Positions 37,684 to 46,192 of a stretch of 64,000 nt of DNA are shown here, piece after piece. Under the pieces are notes generated by a model. That model searched no databases, had not been told where the DNA came from, and was given only the letters and a program-made list of their open reading frames with translations. The position numbers and the translations under genes were made by a program. This stretch comes from Nitrospira sp. (GTDB taxonomy: Bacteria > Nitrospirota > Nitrospiria > Nitrospirales > Nitrospiraceae): NCBI GenBank assembly GCA_029194665.1, contig JARFXO010000002.1, forward strand, positions 483,501 to 547,500, written 5' to 3'. The first letter of the stretch is position 1, and each line of letters starts with the position of its first letter.

Positions 37684-38049
37684 TTAAGCACTGACACCAC
37701 TGGTAAACGTCAATCTGTTCCCGAAGGGATCAGTCACCGCCATATCCCTGCCCCACGGCATCTCTTCTATTCTGGGTCTGGCGTACTGGTGGCTCTTTGC
37801 GAGGAGAGCCTTTTGGAATGCCTCCAGTTCGTTCGTTTCAATCCTCATCGCGGCGCCTGGACAACAGTCTCCGTGATGCGCTGTTAAATGGAGGACGCAG
37901 TCATCCTGTGAGATTTGCATATAGAGCGGGAGGCCTTCTTCAAAACGATGTTCCCAATCGACCTGGAAGCCCAAGAAATCGACATAGAACTCCTTAGCTT
38001 TGCCCTCGTCGAATATTCGAAGGATCGGTGTCGTTTTTCCAAAACTCAT
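37684..38049 (-). CDS. glyoxalase-superfamily (bleomycin-resistance-like) protein
   Basis: A 121-aa protein starting at the ATG at 38049, which has GGAGG eight bases upstream. ILRIFDEGKAKEFYVDFLGF and the closing VTDPFGNRLTFT are typical of the bleomycin-resistance-like branch of the VOC family. It diverges from the YciI gene, sharing a 95-bp intergenic region. Confidence 0.88.
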   Translation of the reverse strand: MSFGKTTPILRIFDEGKAKEFYVDFLGFQVDWEHRFEEGLPLYMQISQDDCVLHLTAHHGDCCPGAAMRIETNELEAFQKALLAKSHQYARPRIEEMPWGRDMAVTDPFGNRLTFTSGVSA

Positions 38050-38144
38050 ACTGATAACCTCCATTCAGCAGGCTCATCAAGCTGAGGAATCAGCTGTCGA
38101 TCTAGCTCATCCGAGCGACTATCTTATGTCACGGGAGGTAATTC

Positions 38145-38522
38145 ATGAAATATCTATTGCTGGTTCATCACAACGAGGACACGTTTAACAAGATCCCAGA
38201 AGCCGAGCGGAAGGAAATGCTCGCGGAATCAATTCAGCTCTGCCACCAGCTGGATGGGAAAGGGCAATACGTCCATGCCTCGCCTCTGCAACCTGAGGCG
38301 ACGGGAATTGTCGTTCGGGTACGCAACGGAAAGGCAGCGGTAACCGATGGGCCGTTCGCCGAGACTAAGGAGCAGCTCGCCGGCTACTTTCTCATCGAAG
38401 CTCAGGATCGTGATGATGCCGTTCGTATCGCCAAGCTGGTGCCTGGAGCTCGTATTGGGACAGTGGAGGTTCGACCGTTGAGAGAAGTCACCGGCTTGCC
38501 GGGAGAAGAGAAACGACCATGA
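38145..38522 (+). CDS. YciI/DGPF-family protein
   Basis: A 125-aa protein with the DGPF signature in AVTDGPFAETKEQLAGYFL and a ferredoxin-like alpha-beta fold. Such proteins are often encoded next to ECF sigma factors, none of which is seen here. GGGAGG precedes the ATG. Function unknown. Confidence 0.9.
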   Translation: MKYLLLVHHNEDTFNKIPEAERKEMLAESIQLCHQLDGKGQYVHASPLQPEATGIVVRVRNGKAAVTDGPFAETKEQLAGYFLIEAQDRDDAVRIAKLVPGARIGTVEVRPLREVTGLPGEEKRP

Positions 38523-38640
38523 GCCGGCTTCCTTTAGTCATGAGCTGCACGTCGCCTACCCGACTCATCAGGCTCGACAAGAGAGCCCGCATAGAACGCA
38601 AGGGTCGCTGCATCGGCGCGGCCTTTCCCGATGTCTATTT

Positions 38641-39534
38641 TTAAGGCGCCGGCTTATATTTCTTGAGGAACTGCCGTGCACTCTGCTTGAGCATCGGTGA
38701 CCTCACGCCGCTCAGGCGGTCGACACGTTGCAGCAACGCCTTGTCTTTCGAAACCCTGTCCGCCTTGCCGAACTGGGTGAGCGCGGTGAGGCTGGTGGCT
38801 TGCATCTCCTCCTGCTCACCCGGGTCGAGCAGCACCTTGCGCGCGTAAGCCTGCACCTTCTCTGGCTTGAGCGCCTGTAGTGCGGCGGCCGAGATCTGTC
38901 GGAGCTCCGGCGGTTCGCGTTTGTCGCGCAGGACCTTTTCGAAGATCGGGGCAGCACCGGCGTCCGCGGCGAGCAGGCGCAAGGCCTCTCGCTTGGCGGT
39001 GGGATTTGGGGGATGTTTGACGATCCTCCGCGCGACCGGATAGGCCTCGGCATGCACATCATAACTGAGGAGTTGTAATGCCTTTTCAGGCTCAATCAAC
39101 GCTTTTTCTGGATGCTGCAACCCGTCCAAGAGTTTCTTCTGGGCGAAGCCGTCCTTTTCCAGCGCGAGGATGCCGAGCGCCTGTTCACGGAGCTCCGCGT
39201 CCTCATCTTCCGCGACCTGGCGCAAGGCCGCAAGGTAGTCGCCGCGCCACGACTCCGTGGGGGGGGAGAACGTCGCCGCCTGGAGCGTGTGTAACGCCGC
39301 CAGCCGCACGTCGACGAGCTCGTCCTCATCGCGGAGGAGTTTCAGCACCGCCGATACCCGATCCTCAATCTCGCTCGCGGCCAGAGGCACCTCCGCCAGG
39401 GCTGCGATTCGTTTTTCGACGTCCCTCCGTGCGTTGGTCGCGATTGACAAGGCGGCGCGCGCCGACCTCCGCACCCTGCCCCGTGGCTTCCGCGCTGATG
39501 TCGATTTCCTTGCGGCTGTAGTTTTCTTCGTCAT
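38641..39534 (-). CDS. HEAT-repeat protein, partner of tyrosinase (copy B)
   Basis: A 297-aa protein with a basic Lys/Arg/Ala-rich N-terminus (about 35 residues) followed by helical repeats (VSAVLKLLRDEDELVDVRLA, REQALGILALEKDGFAQKKL, REALRLLAADAGAAPIFEKV). It ends QSARQFLKKYKPAP. I start it at 39534 because AAGGGCGG lies before that ATG. It is about 85% similar by eye to the protein at 42444. It follows a tyrosinase gene by about 25 bp in both copies. No function is known; a scaffold or maturation role is inference. Confidence 0.75.
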   Translation of the reverse strand: MTKKTTAARKSTSARKPRGRVRRSARAALSIATNARRDVEKRIAALAEVPLAASEIEDRVSAVLKLLRDEDELVDVRLAALHTLQAATFSPPTESWRGDYLAALRQVAEDEDAELREQALGILALEKDGFAQKKLLDGLQHPEKALIEPEKALQLLSYDVHAEAYPVARRIVKHPPNPTAKREALRLLAADAGAAPIFEKVLRDKREPPELRQISAAALQALKPEKVQAYARKVLLDPGEQEEMQATSLTALTQFGKADRVSKDKALLQRVDRLSGVRSPMLKQSARQFLKKYKPAP

Positions 39535-39561
39535 GATTCCGCCCTTCTCGTGCAAGGCACC

Positions 39562-40794
39562 TCAGGCAAATGGCACATCGTCGTAGTCGAACCCCATGCG
39601 GGAGGCCACGTTGAGACGCCCCTGATAGTCTAGTGTGTCGCGCACGCGTGGCTGCGGACCTGGCGCGCCGGCCGTCCGCGAGCTGGCCAGCCCGCCGCCA
39701 GGAGCCGTCGGAGGCCGCGGGTCTCCGGTGATTCCATTCCATGGCCACATGGTGTCGGGTAGGCGATGGCCGACCCTGGTTGCGCCGGTACTGTCGTACG
39801 AAGCCGCCTGGGCGGGATCGAAGCGATTGTTCTGTCGTTGCCACCTTGCCCAGAGCCGGTCGACATTGCAGTGGAGCAAGAAGAACAGCGGATCTCGCGC
39901 CGCTGTCCCTATAACCCTGATTACTGAGGATCCCCCAAAGCTGGTGTGCGCCCGTCCATGCGGATTGTCTTGCATCCTCCCGCGGAAGTCCCGGTATCGA
40001 GGACCCAAGGCCAGTGTAGCCGCTTCACTTATCACGAGGGCCGGCTGCGTGGCGGTGTTGAAGCTGGGGCGACGGACGATCCCCGGGCGGCCGTCGGTCA
40101 CCCAGAACTGTAGCGGGTTGGTTGGGCTGAACAAGACGGTGCCGATTGAATCGGACAGGCCCATGAACTCGCGTCTAAAGATATTCGGCGCGGGCTGGTC
40201 GAAGCGCCAGTACGGCAGTGCGACGCCAGGGTCGATGGCTTGCAACTCGCGCTCGAGATCGAGCACGTACGTCCGATGCCAGGGCAGAAACCCTGGTCCT
40301 TCGTGAGCCTCACCATCACTTCTCGCTGTGTGCATGTCACGGAAGTCCGCAAAACGCCCCATTCCCCGATCATTGAGCTCCGCGAACGCCGCCACGAGGC
40401 GATCGCGCTCTCCCGGTGTCAACCTATTGGCGTTCTTTCGGATCCGCACCATCACCGGAACCGAACCAATCAGGGTGGTGCCGGCACGGGCTTCGATCGT
40501 CACGTCTCCGTTGTTGATACTGGGTCTCCCAAACCTGCCGGCGGTGAAAAACGGCACGGGAGTGCCGTTGCGAGGAACCGGCAACGTCAGACTGCTGGAG
40601 AACGATCCTGTTGTGTCCCGGCGGAACAGGACTTGACCACCACCGGATATCGATCTCCCCGTGATTTGCACGTTGACGGTGGGCGTAGTGGCGCCCGATG
40701 GATCAGTCATGCCGACCCGGCAGGGGGATGGGGCCCATGAAACGAATCGCGCGCGAGGATCCAGGCTATTGTTGATCTGCAATTCAACAACCAT
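39562..40794 (-). CDS. tyrosinase family protein (copy B)
   Basis: A 410-aa type-3 copper protein. An N-terminal beta-rich domain of about 115 residues (WAPSPCRVGMTDPSG to VPVMVRIRKNANRL) precedes the catalytic region. CuA signals are FRDMHT and FLPWHRTYVLDLER; CuB is NPHGRAHT and DPLFFLLHCNVDRLWARW. No signal peptide is seen, unlike the tyrosinase at 715. A GGGAG box precedes the ATG. The C-terminus ends DTLDYQGRLN then GFDYDDVPF. It is a close paralogue of the gene at 43326. Confidence 0.92.
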   Translation of the reverse strand: MVVELQINNSLDPRARFVSWAPSPCRVGMTDPSGATTPTVNVQITGRSISGGGQVLFRRDTTGSFSSSLTLPVPRNGTPVPFFTAGRFGRPSINNGDVTIEARAGTTLIGSVPVMVRIRKNANRLTPGERDRLVAAFAELNDRGMGRFADFRDMHTARSDGEAHEGPGFLPWHRTYVLDLERELQAIDPGVALPYWRFDQPAPNIFRREFMGLSDSIGTVLFSPTNPLQFWVTDGRPGIVRRPSFNTATQPALVISEAATLALGPRYRDFRGRMQDNPHGRAHTSFGGSSVIRVIGTAARDPLFFLLHCNVDRLWARWQRQNNRFDPAQAASYDSTGATRVGHRLPDTMWPWNGITGDPRPPTAPGGGLASSRTAGAPGPQPRVRDTLDYQGRLNVASRMGFDYDDVPFA

Positions 40795-40799
40795 ATTCT

Positions 40800-40850
40800 G
40801 AGTCTCCCATATACTCAGATATACTCATATACTTAGATCTACTCAGACCA
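40800..40850. repeat. short degenerate direct repeats upstream of tyrosinase B
   Basis: Four imperfect copies of TATACTCAGA-type units occur in tandem (CATATACTCAGATATACTCA and on to TTAGATCTACTCAG), 10-12 bp apart, directly before the ribosome binding site. They could be a binding array or a slippage product. Confidence 0.55.
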
Positions 40851-40851
40851 A

Positions 40852-40985
40852 TTTTCTGATACTCCTAGTTGCCCGCTGTTGTCAACTCATATTCGGTCGA
40901 AATACGTAATTAGGACTCAATATGAATGACCAGCAATTTAACACATTGAATATTAATGTGTTTCTTAGGCCAGGATTTTCCACTG
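40852..40985 (-). repeat. duplicated upstream region of tyrosinase, copy B
   Basis: About 130 bp matching 44745-44880, including GTCGAAATACGTAATTAGGA and TCAATATGAATGACC. It contains a perfect hairpin AACACATT-gaatatt-AATGTGTT at 40940-40962. As it precedes both tyrosinase genes, it is probably their shared promoter or leader, read leftwards. Confidence 0.7.
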
Positions 40986-41252
40986 AGCGCTAACGTCTGA
41001 CACGAAGGTAGGAACAGGGTAGTCAATCGCCTCACTTCGCCTGCCGCCGGGAAGGACCTTATGGAGATGAGATGGAAGGTCTGGTACTTGACTAAGCTTT
41101 TGGAGAAATGAGCCACCAGCTTTTGGCTCATTGTCCGGCTGGATGTTCGCTGAACGGCCGGCTGCTATCGTCGATTCCTGGCTATCGATACCGGCGGGGA
41201 GGGTGGCTCGCCGGACCGGTTGAATTCAGCGACAGCTCAGATTTTCGCTTCC
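40986..41252. other. intergenic, inverted repeat only
   Basis: No gene is seen. An inverted repeat AATGAGCCA...TGGCTCATT lies around 41107-41126 and could be a terminator of the Sco-like gene, which is read leftwards, though it lacks a T-run. Confidence 0.4.
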
Positions 41253-42416
41253 TCACTTCTCCTTCAGGACCTGGAGTGTGCGATCCACCACTTGCCGCTC
41301 ATCCCAGCGGGTGCGTTCGAAGGAAGCAGCGATCCGGCCTTCGGCGTCAAGGATGTACGCTTCGACGCGGTGCCGGTTCACCAGCGACTGCACGAAGTTG
41401 ACCCCGAGCTGGAAGTGGGCACGGAGGGCGTCGAGCCCGTCGGGCGTCCGCAACATGCGATGGCGGGCATCCAGGCGCACCCCACGGTTCTGCCCATAGC
41501 CACGCAGCCGGTGGGGGAGATCAAACGCGGGATCGTAGGTAATCGCCGCCGTATGGATGTGATCGGCGAGCCCCCGTTCCTCCAACAGCTTCTGGACCCG
41601 CGCGAGTTTCGTGACCGTGAGCGAGCACTTCAACGGGTTGTCGCAACGTGTGTAGAAAAAGACGACGATGGAGGGGTGCCCCCGGAAGAAGTCCTTGAAC
41701 GTGAGCGAAACGCCCGCATGGTCTTCAAAGACGATGGACTCAACTGGCTCGCTGCCTCGACGGGAATCGAGCAGCCACGACACCTCGTTGCCGAAGTCCC
41801 TCTGCCCCGAGCAACAGGTCTTGGGGCCGAGCTGCTCGACCTGTCCCTCGCCGCGGATCGCCTCCACGGCCTGGCCCACCTCACTCCACAATTTGCTGGG
41901 GAGCCCACCCTGTGGCGTGCGCAGCGCCTCCACCTCGTGCAGAACGCTGCGCGCGTGCGAGCCGAGCCACACCAACGTCGCGAGCAATTCACGCACCGGA
42001 CTCGTGCCGGTTGGTGAGACCGCGTACTCACCGTACTGCTCAAAGGACACGGGCTCGTCGTGATAACGAATGTTGGTGATCGCGCACAGGATGAAGGGGG
42101 CCAACGCCGCGGTTGGGCTGGGGTAGGACCGCAACGCGCGCGCGGCGGCGGCCACCAGATAGGCATCCAGCCCGGTGTCGAGTTCTTCGAGCACGAAGTG
42201 GAGCGCGGAATCCGACAGGCGGGTGCGCCCGAGGGCGAGCAGGATCCACCCGCGCATGCGGACGATGGTCGCCGTCCCACGTTGGTTGTAGACCGGATGA
42301 TCTTCGCGCAGCAGCTCCGTCAACTGCGCGTGTCTCTCTGGATCGGCGGCGAGCGCGTCGACGTGGGCCGCAAACTGCGATTCGGACAGCGTGCGCGTCA
42401 TCGTGCCCTGCTGCAT
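41253..42416 (-). CDS. Sco1/SenC-like thioredoxin-fold protein with HEAT-like N-terminus
   Basis: A 387-aa protein. Residues 1-200 are helical and HEAT-like (LRSYPSPTAALAPFILCAIT). Residues 225-385 have the Sco/PrrC thioredoxin fold: VVFFYTRCDNPLKCSLTVTK carries two Cys separated by five residues, where Sco copper chaperones have CxxxC; the end AYILDAEGRIAASF is typical. Sco proteins deliver copper or reduce Cys at copper sites. Its position between two tyrosinase/HEAT cassettes, on the same strand, suggests copper insertion into those enzymes. The altered Cys spacing leaves some doubt. Confidence 0.75.
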   Translation of the reverse strand: MQQGTMTRTLSESQFAAHVDALAADPERHAQLTELLREDHPVYNQRGTATIVRMRGWILLALGRTRLSDSALHFVLEELDTGLDAYLVAAAARALRSYPSPTAALAPFILCAITNIRYHDEPVSFEQYGEYAVSPTGTSPVRELLATLVWLGSHARSVLHEVEALRTPQGGLPSKLWSEVGQAVEAIRGEGQVEQLGPKTCCSGQRDFGNEVSWLLDSRRGSEPVESIVFEDHAGVSLTFKDFFRGHPSIVVFFYTRCDNPLKCSLTVTKLARVQKLLEERGLADHIHTAAITYDPAFDLPHRLRGYGQNRGVRLDARHRMLRTPDGLDALRAHFQLGVNFVQSLVNRHRVEAYILDAEGRIAASFERTRWDERQVVDRTLQVLKEK

Positions 42417-42443
42417 CGAATGCCCCTTTACCGATTCATGTTC

Positions 42444-43298
42444 TTACGAAGCCGGCTTATATTTCTTGAGGAACTGCCGCGCACTCTGCTTGAGCATCGG
42501 TGACCTCGCGCCGCTCAGCCGGTCGACCCGCTTCAGCAGCGCCTTATCTTTAGAAACTGTTTCGGCCTTGCCGAACTGGGTGAGCGCAGTGAGGCAGGTG
42601 GTTTGAATGTCGTCCTGCTCCGACGGGTCAAGCAGTGCCTTGCGCGCGTAGGCCTGCAGTTTCTCCGGTTTGAGCGCCTGCAACGCAGCGGCCGAGACCT
42701 GCCGGAGCTCAGGTGTTTCGCTTTTGTCGCGCAGAACCTTCTCCAACATCGGGACGGCGGCGGCATCCGCGGCGAGCAGGCGCAAGGCCTCTCGCTTGGC
42801 GGCGGGGTTAGGAGGATGTTTGACGATCCTCCGCGCGACCGGATAGGCCTCCGCATGCACGTCGTAACTGAGCAGTTGTAATGCCTTTTCAGGCTCCACC
42901 AACGCTTTTGCTGGGTGCTGCAACCCTTCCAAGAGTTTCTTCTGGGCAAAGCCGTCCTTCTCCCGCGCGAGGATGCCAAGCACACGCTCCCGCAGCTCCG
43001 CGTCCTGATCCGCTGCGACCTTGCGCAATGCTGCAATGTAGTCACCGCGCCACGATTCGAAGGAGGGGGCGCTGAACGTCGCCGCCTGGAGGATTTGCAA
43101 CGCCTCAAGCCGCACCTCCACGCTTTCCTCTTCATCCCGGAGGAGGTTCAGGATCAACTGCAACTTCGTATCGCTCTGGCCCAGGCTCTCAGGCGCCTCC
43201 GCCAGGGCTGCGACCCGCTCGTCGATGGCCTGCCCCGCCCTGCCCACCGACTTCCGCGCCGCCTTCGATTTCTTTTTTGCTGTAGGTTTTTTCGTCAT
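42444..43298 (-). CDS. HEAT-repeat protein, partner of tyrosinase (copy A)
   Basis: A 284-aa paralogue of the protein at 38641 with the same basic N-terminus (KKPTAKKKSKAARKSVGRAG) and repeats (LLRDEEESVEVRLEALQILQ). Most of the protein is nearly identical between copies, for example EPEKALQLLSYDVHAEAYPV. The start at 43298 has AGAAGGTCGG upstream. It lies 27 bp after tyrosinase A and 27 bp before the Sco-like gene, so the three are probably one transcript. Confidence 0.75.
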   Translation of the reverse strand: MTKKPTAKKKSKAARKSVGRAGQAIDERVAALAEAPESLGQSDTKLQLILNLLRDEEESVEVRLEALQILQAATFSAPSFESWRGDYIAALRKVAADQDAELRERVLGILAREKDGFAQKKLLEGLQHPAKALVEPEKALQLLSYDVHAEAYPVARRIVKHPPNPAAKREALRLLAADAAAVPMLEKVLRDKSETPELRQVSAAALQALKPEKLQAYARKALLDPSEQDDIQTTCLTALTQFGKAETVSKDKALLKRVDRLSGARSPMLKQSARQFLKKYKPAS

Positions 43299-43325
43299 GA
43301 TTCCGACCTTCTCGTACAAGGCATG

Positions 43326-44558
43326 TCAGACAAATGGCACATCATCATAGTCGAATCCCATGCGGGCGACAGAGTTGACGCGGCCTTGGTAATCAAGGGT
43401 ATCCTGCACGCGCGGCTGGGGACCCGGCGCACTGACACTGGACGACGCGGCCATTGCGCCACCGGAGGCCGTCGGAGGACGTGGGGGGCTTGTGATCCCA
43501 TTCCACGGCCACATGGTGTCGGGCAGGCGATGGCCGATGCGGGTTGCAGCGGCGCTGTCATAGGAGGCCGCCTGCGCCGGATCAAAGCGATTGTTCTGTC
43601 GTTGCCACTTCGCCCAGAGCCGATCGACATTGCAGTGGAGCAGGAAGAACAACGGATCGCGCGCCGCGGTCGGGATGCTGGAGATAGAACCGCCGAACCT
43701 CGTATGAGTTTGTCCGTGCGGGTTGCCTTCCATCGTGCGGAAGGCCGGATATTGAGTACCAAGGGCTAGTGTTTGCGCCTCGGTGCGAACGCCTGGCCCC
43801 GGTTGAGTAGCGGGGTTCCAGCCGTTGAGGGGGCGACGATTGATCCCCTGGACGCCATCGGTCGTCCAGAACTGCAGCGGGTTGGTGGCACTGAATTGGA
43901 CGGTGCCGAGTGGATCGGACACGCCGAGGAAGTCGAGCGCAAAGATATTCGGCGCGGGCTGGTCGAAGCGCCAGTACGGCAGTGCGACGCTCGGGTCGAT
44001 GGCTTGCAGCTCACGTTCGAGATCGAGCAGATAGGCGCGGTGCCAGGGCAGAAACCCTGGTCTTCGGTGAGCCTCCGGATCACTGACGGCCGTGTGCATG
44101 TCGCGGAAGTCCGCGAATCGCCCCAGTCCCTGGTTATTGAGCTGCGCGAACGCAGCCACGAAGCGGTCGCGCTCTTCCTGCGTCAACCGGTTGGCATTCT
44201 TTCGGATGCGCACCATCACCGGAACCGAGCCGATCAGGGTGGTGCCGATGCGAGCTTCGATCGTCACGTCTTCGTTGTTGACGCTGGGTTGTCCGAAGCG
44301 GCCGGCGGTGAAAAACCCCACGGAAATTCCGTTGATAGGAACCACCATCGTCAGACTGCTGGAGAATGATCCCGTTGTACCTCTGCGAAACACGACCGCC
44401 CCACCGCCGGGGGCCGAGTTTCCGGTGATTTGCACGGTGACAGTGGGCGTAGTGCCACCCGACGGATCAGTCACGCGGATTCGGCAGGGAGATGGGGCCC
44501 ATGAAACAAATCTCGCTCCAGGACTCACGCTATCGTTAATCTCGAACTCAACGATCAT
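43326..44558 (-). CDS. tyrosinase family protein (copy A)
   Basis: A 410-aa paralogue of the protein at 39562, same length and architecture. Copper sites: FRDMHT, FLPWHRAYLLDLER, NPHGQTHT and DPLFFLLHCNVDRLWAKW. An AGGAGA box precedes the ATG. It heads the set tyrosinase A, HEAT A, Sco-like. The two tyrosinases differ mainly in the loop after QFWxTDG, near the active-site entrance, so they may have diverged in substrate. Confidence 0.92.
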   Translation of the reverse strand: MIVEFEINDSVSPGARFVSWAPSPCRIRVTDPSGGTTPTVTVQITGNSAPGGGAVVFRRGTTGSFSSSLTMVVPINGISVGFFTAGRFGQPSVNNEDVTIEARIGTTLIGSVPVMVRIRKNANRLTQEERDRFVAAFAQLNNQGLGRFADFRDMHTAVSDPEAHRRPGFLPWHRAYLLDLERELQAIDPSVALPYWRFDQPAPNIFALDFLGVSDPLGTVQFSATNPLQFWTTDGVQGINRRPLNGWNPATQPGPGVRTEAQTLALGTQYPAFRTMEGNPHGQTHTRFGGSISSIPTAARDPLFFLLHCNVDRLWAKWQRQNNRFDPAQAASYDSAAATRIGHRLPDTMWPWNGITSPPRPPTASGGAMAASSSVSAPGPQPRVQDTLDYQGRVNSVARMGFDYDDVPFV

Positions 44559-44622
44559 CGTCTGCGTCTCCTCTCCTCAGTCGGCAAAATCCCGCAGAGC
44601 ACGGTGGAACGTCGTCCCATTG

Positions 44623-44655
44623 TAAAATCTCGGTAAAATCTCGTGTAAAATCTCG
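44623..44655. repeat. three TAAAATCTCG direct repeats
   Basis: The decamer TAAAATCTCG occurs at 44623-44632, 44634-44643 and 44646-44655, with 11- and 12-bp periodicity, and a GCTTCGCGAAGC palindrome follows. One-turn spacing upstream of tyrosinase A suggests an operator for a protein that binds one DNA face. Confidence 0.6.
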
Positions 44656-44744
44656 CTTCGCGAAGCATGACGAGGTTGCTGACGTGCCGATGGGGAACAT
44701 TGCGCTACCCTTGATGTCGCGCGTGGAGAATGATCTATTTTTTT

Positions 44745-44880
44745 AAATACTCCCAATCGCCCGGGCCTGTCAACATATATTCCGTCGAAATACTTAATTA
44801 GGAATCAATATGAATGACCGGCAATTTAAGACGTTGAATATTAATACATTTTGCGAGCTACGTTTTTTCACTGAGTGCTG
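44745..44880 (-). repeat. duplicated upstream region of tyrosinase, copy A
   Basis: Counterpart of 40852-40985. The hairpin of copy B is degraded here (AAGACGTT...AATACATT), while the CGTCGAAATAC and TTAATTAGGA parts are kept. Confidence 0.7.
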
Positions 44881-44996
44881 CGGAATCCGTGAGTCACCCG
44901 GCTGTACGAGAGGGACGAGGACCTCTCGCTTGCGTATCAAGGAGGCCGCAAATCAAAGACCGATACCTCCTCGCCTGAATCCTGCGTGAGTAAGCG

Positions 44997-45419
44997 ATGA
45001 AACATGGTCGCACGGCCAATTCTATGGGCCTGCGCCAGGGAGTGCGAACCCTTGCAGCCAAGGTTACCGATACGGTAGCGTTGGCTGCGATGCCTCACGG
45101 ACCTCGGAAGCTTGCGATCAAGTTTGGCACCGCCACTCCGACACATTCCGGGGGCCTCTATCTTCTTCATCGATTCTTATTGCGGATCGGCTTCAAAGCC
45201 GCGCTGGTTACTCAGATTCAAGCGACTCAACCGAACAATGGCTACAGTATCGGCCAGCTGATGCCGGCGCTCCCATACCCGACGCAGTCCGAAGTGCCAA
45301 CCCCCCAGTTGACGCTCTTCAAGGGTGGCAGGTATCACCATCACATCCTGGTCCCGAATCTGCCATTGCGTCCGCTCAGCCTCCGGCGCTTTTACAACAA
45401 CCGTGCGGGTTCAGGATAA
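44997..45419 (+). pseudogene. internally deleted transposase (IS1380/IS4-like)
   Basis: The frame encodes an N-terminal piece (GGLYLLHRFLLRIGFKAAL, NNGYSIGQLMPALPYP) joined after about 15 residues to a C-terminal-type piece (HHILVPNLPLRPLSLRRFYN then NRAG). Most of the DDE domain is therefore missing. The family call rests on these two short regions. Confidence 0.45.
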
Positions 45420-45487
45420 TATCATGGAGCAGCGGGACATCCCGTCCACTGAGTGTATCGAGGCATGTCTCGCAAGGAGGTCTGTTC

Positions 45488-46111
45488 ATGTGGCTCAAGT
45501 CGCCTGGCATCACCGGCTTCTCTCTTCTGGTGTTCTGCACGGTTATGGTTCTCCCTATGCACATCAGGGGTGAGACGCCAGGGCCCGCCCAAGTCATATC
45601 ACGCTTCAACGCGGCACTGATCGAAGCCATGAGGGGCGGCAAGGAATTGGGGTTCAGCGGCCGCTACCGACTGCTTGAGCCAGTCGTGACTGGGGCCTTC
45701 TTGTCTCCATACATGGCGAGCGTCTCTGTGGGCGGACACTGGAAAACCCTCACGGAGGAGCAGCAGCGGCAGTTTGAAGAAATCTATGCTCAATGGTTGA
45801 TTGCGAACTACGCGAAGAACTTTCACACATACGCAGGAGAACGCTTCGAGATCACGAAACAGTCCCAGACGGCGGGCGGCGCTGCAGTCCTGAGCAAACT
45901 TCTGAACTCTCAAGGCAAAGAAACCGAGTTCGATTACCGTCTGCGACTGACGGAGGATGCCTGGCACATTGTGGACATACGCATTTCGGGCATCAGTCAG
46001 CTTGCCAATACGCGTGCTCAATTTGTGAGCGTCCTCGATAAAAATGGTTTTGACGAGCTCGTCGCCTCGCTCAAGCGAAAGATTCGGGAGTTCTCCCGGA
46101 GCGATGGCTAA
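45488..46111 (+). CDS. hpnM: MlaC/HpnM-type periplasmic lipid-binding protein
   Basis: A 207-aa protein with an N-terminal signal segment (ITGFSLLVFCTVMVLPMHI) and the toluene-tolerance Ttg2D fold (RLLEPVVTGAFLSPYMASVS, GHWKTLTEEQQRQFEEIYAQ). Such proteins ferry lipids across the periplasm; with the HpnN-type gene 81 bp downstream it fits HpnM of hopanoid systems. AAGGAGG precedes the ATG. No squalene-hopene cyclase gene lies in the window. Confidence 0.85.
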   Translation: MWLKSPGITGFSLLVFCTVMVLPMHIRGETPGPAQVISRFNAALIEAMRGGKELGFSGRYRLLEPVVTGAFLSPYMASVSVGGHWKTLTEEQQRQFEEIYAQWLIANYAKNFHTYAGERFEITKQSQTAGGAAVLSKLLNSQGKETEFDYRLRLTEDAWHIVDIRISGISQLANTRAQFVSVLDKNGFDELVASLKRKIREFSRSDG

Positions 46112-46192
46112 TGAACCAAGGCCCACGTCACGGTTGAGCTGAATAACTCAGACAGTCTGAAGGGCCAAGACTTACACCCACCCGAATCAACC

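Noticed and set aside
38663..39586. Several plus-strand frames opposite the HEAT-repeat gene
   Set aside because: Arg/Pro/Ser-rich shadow text; the minus strand is conserved with its paralogue.
44634..44643. Short TAAAATCTCG repeats as a CRISPR array
   Set aside because: Units are only 10 bp with 1-2 bp between them; there are no spacers and no cas genes.
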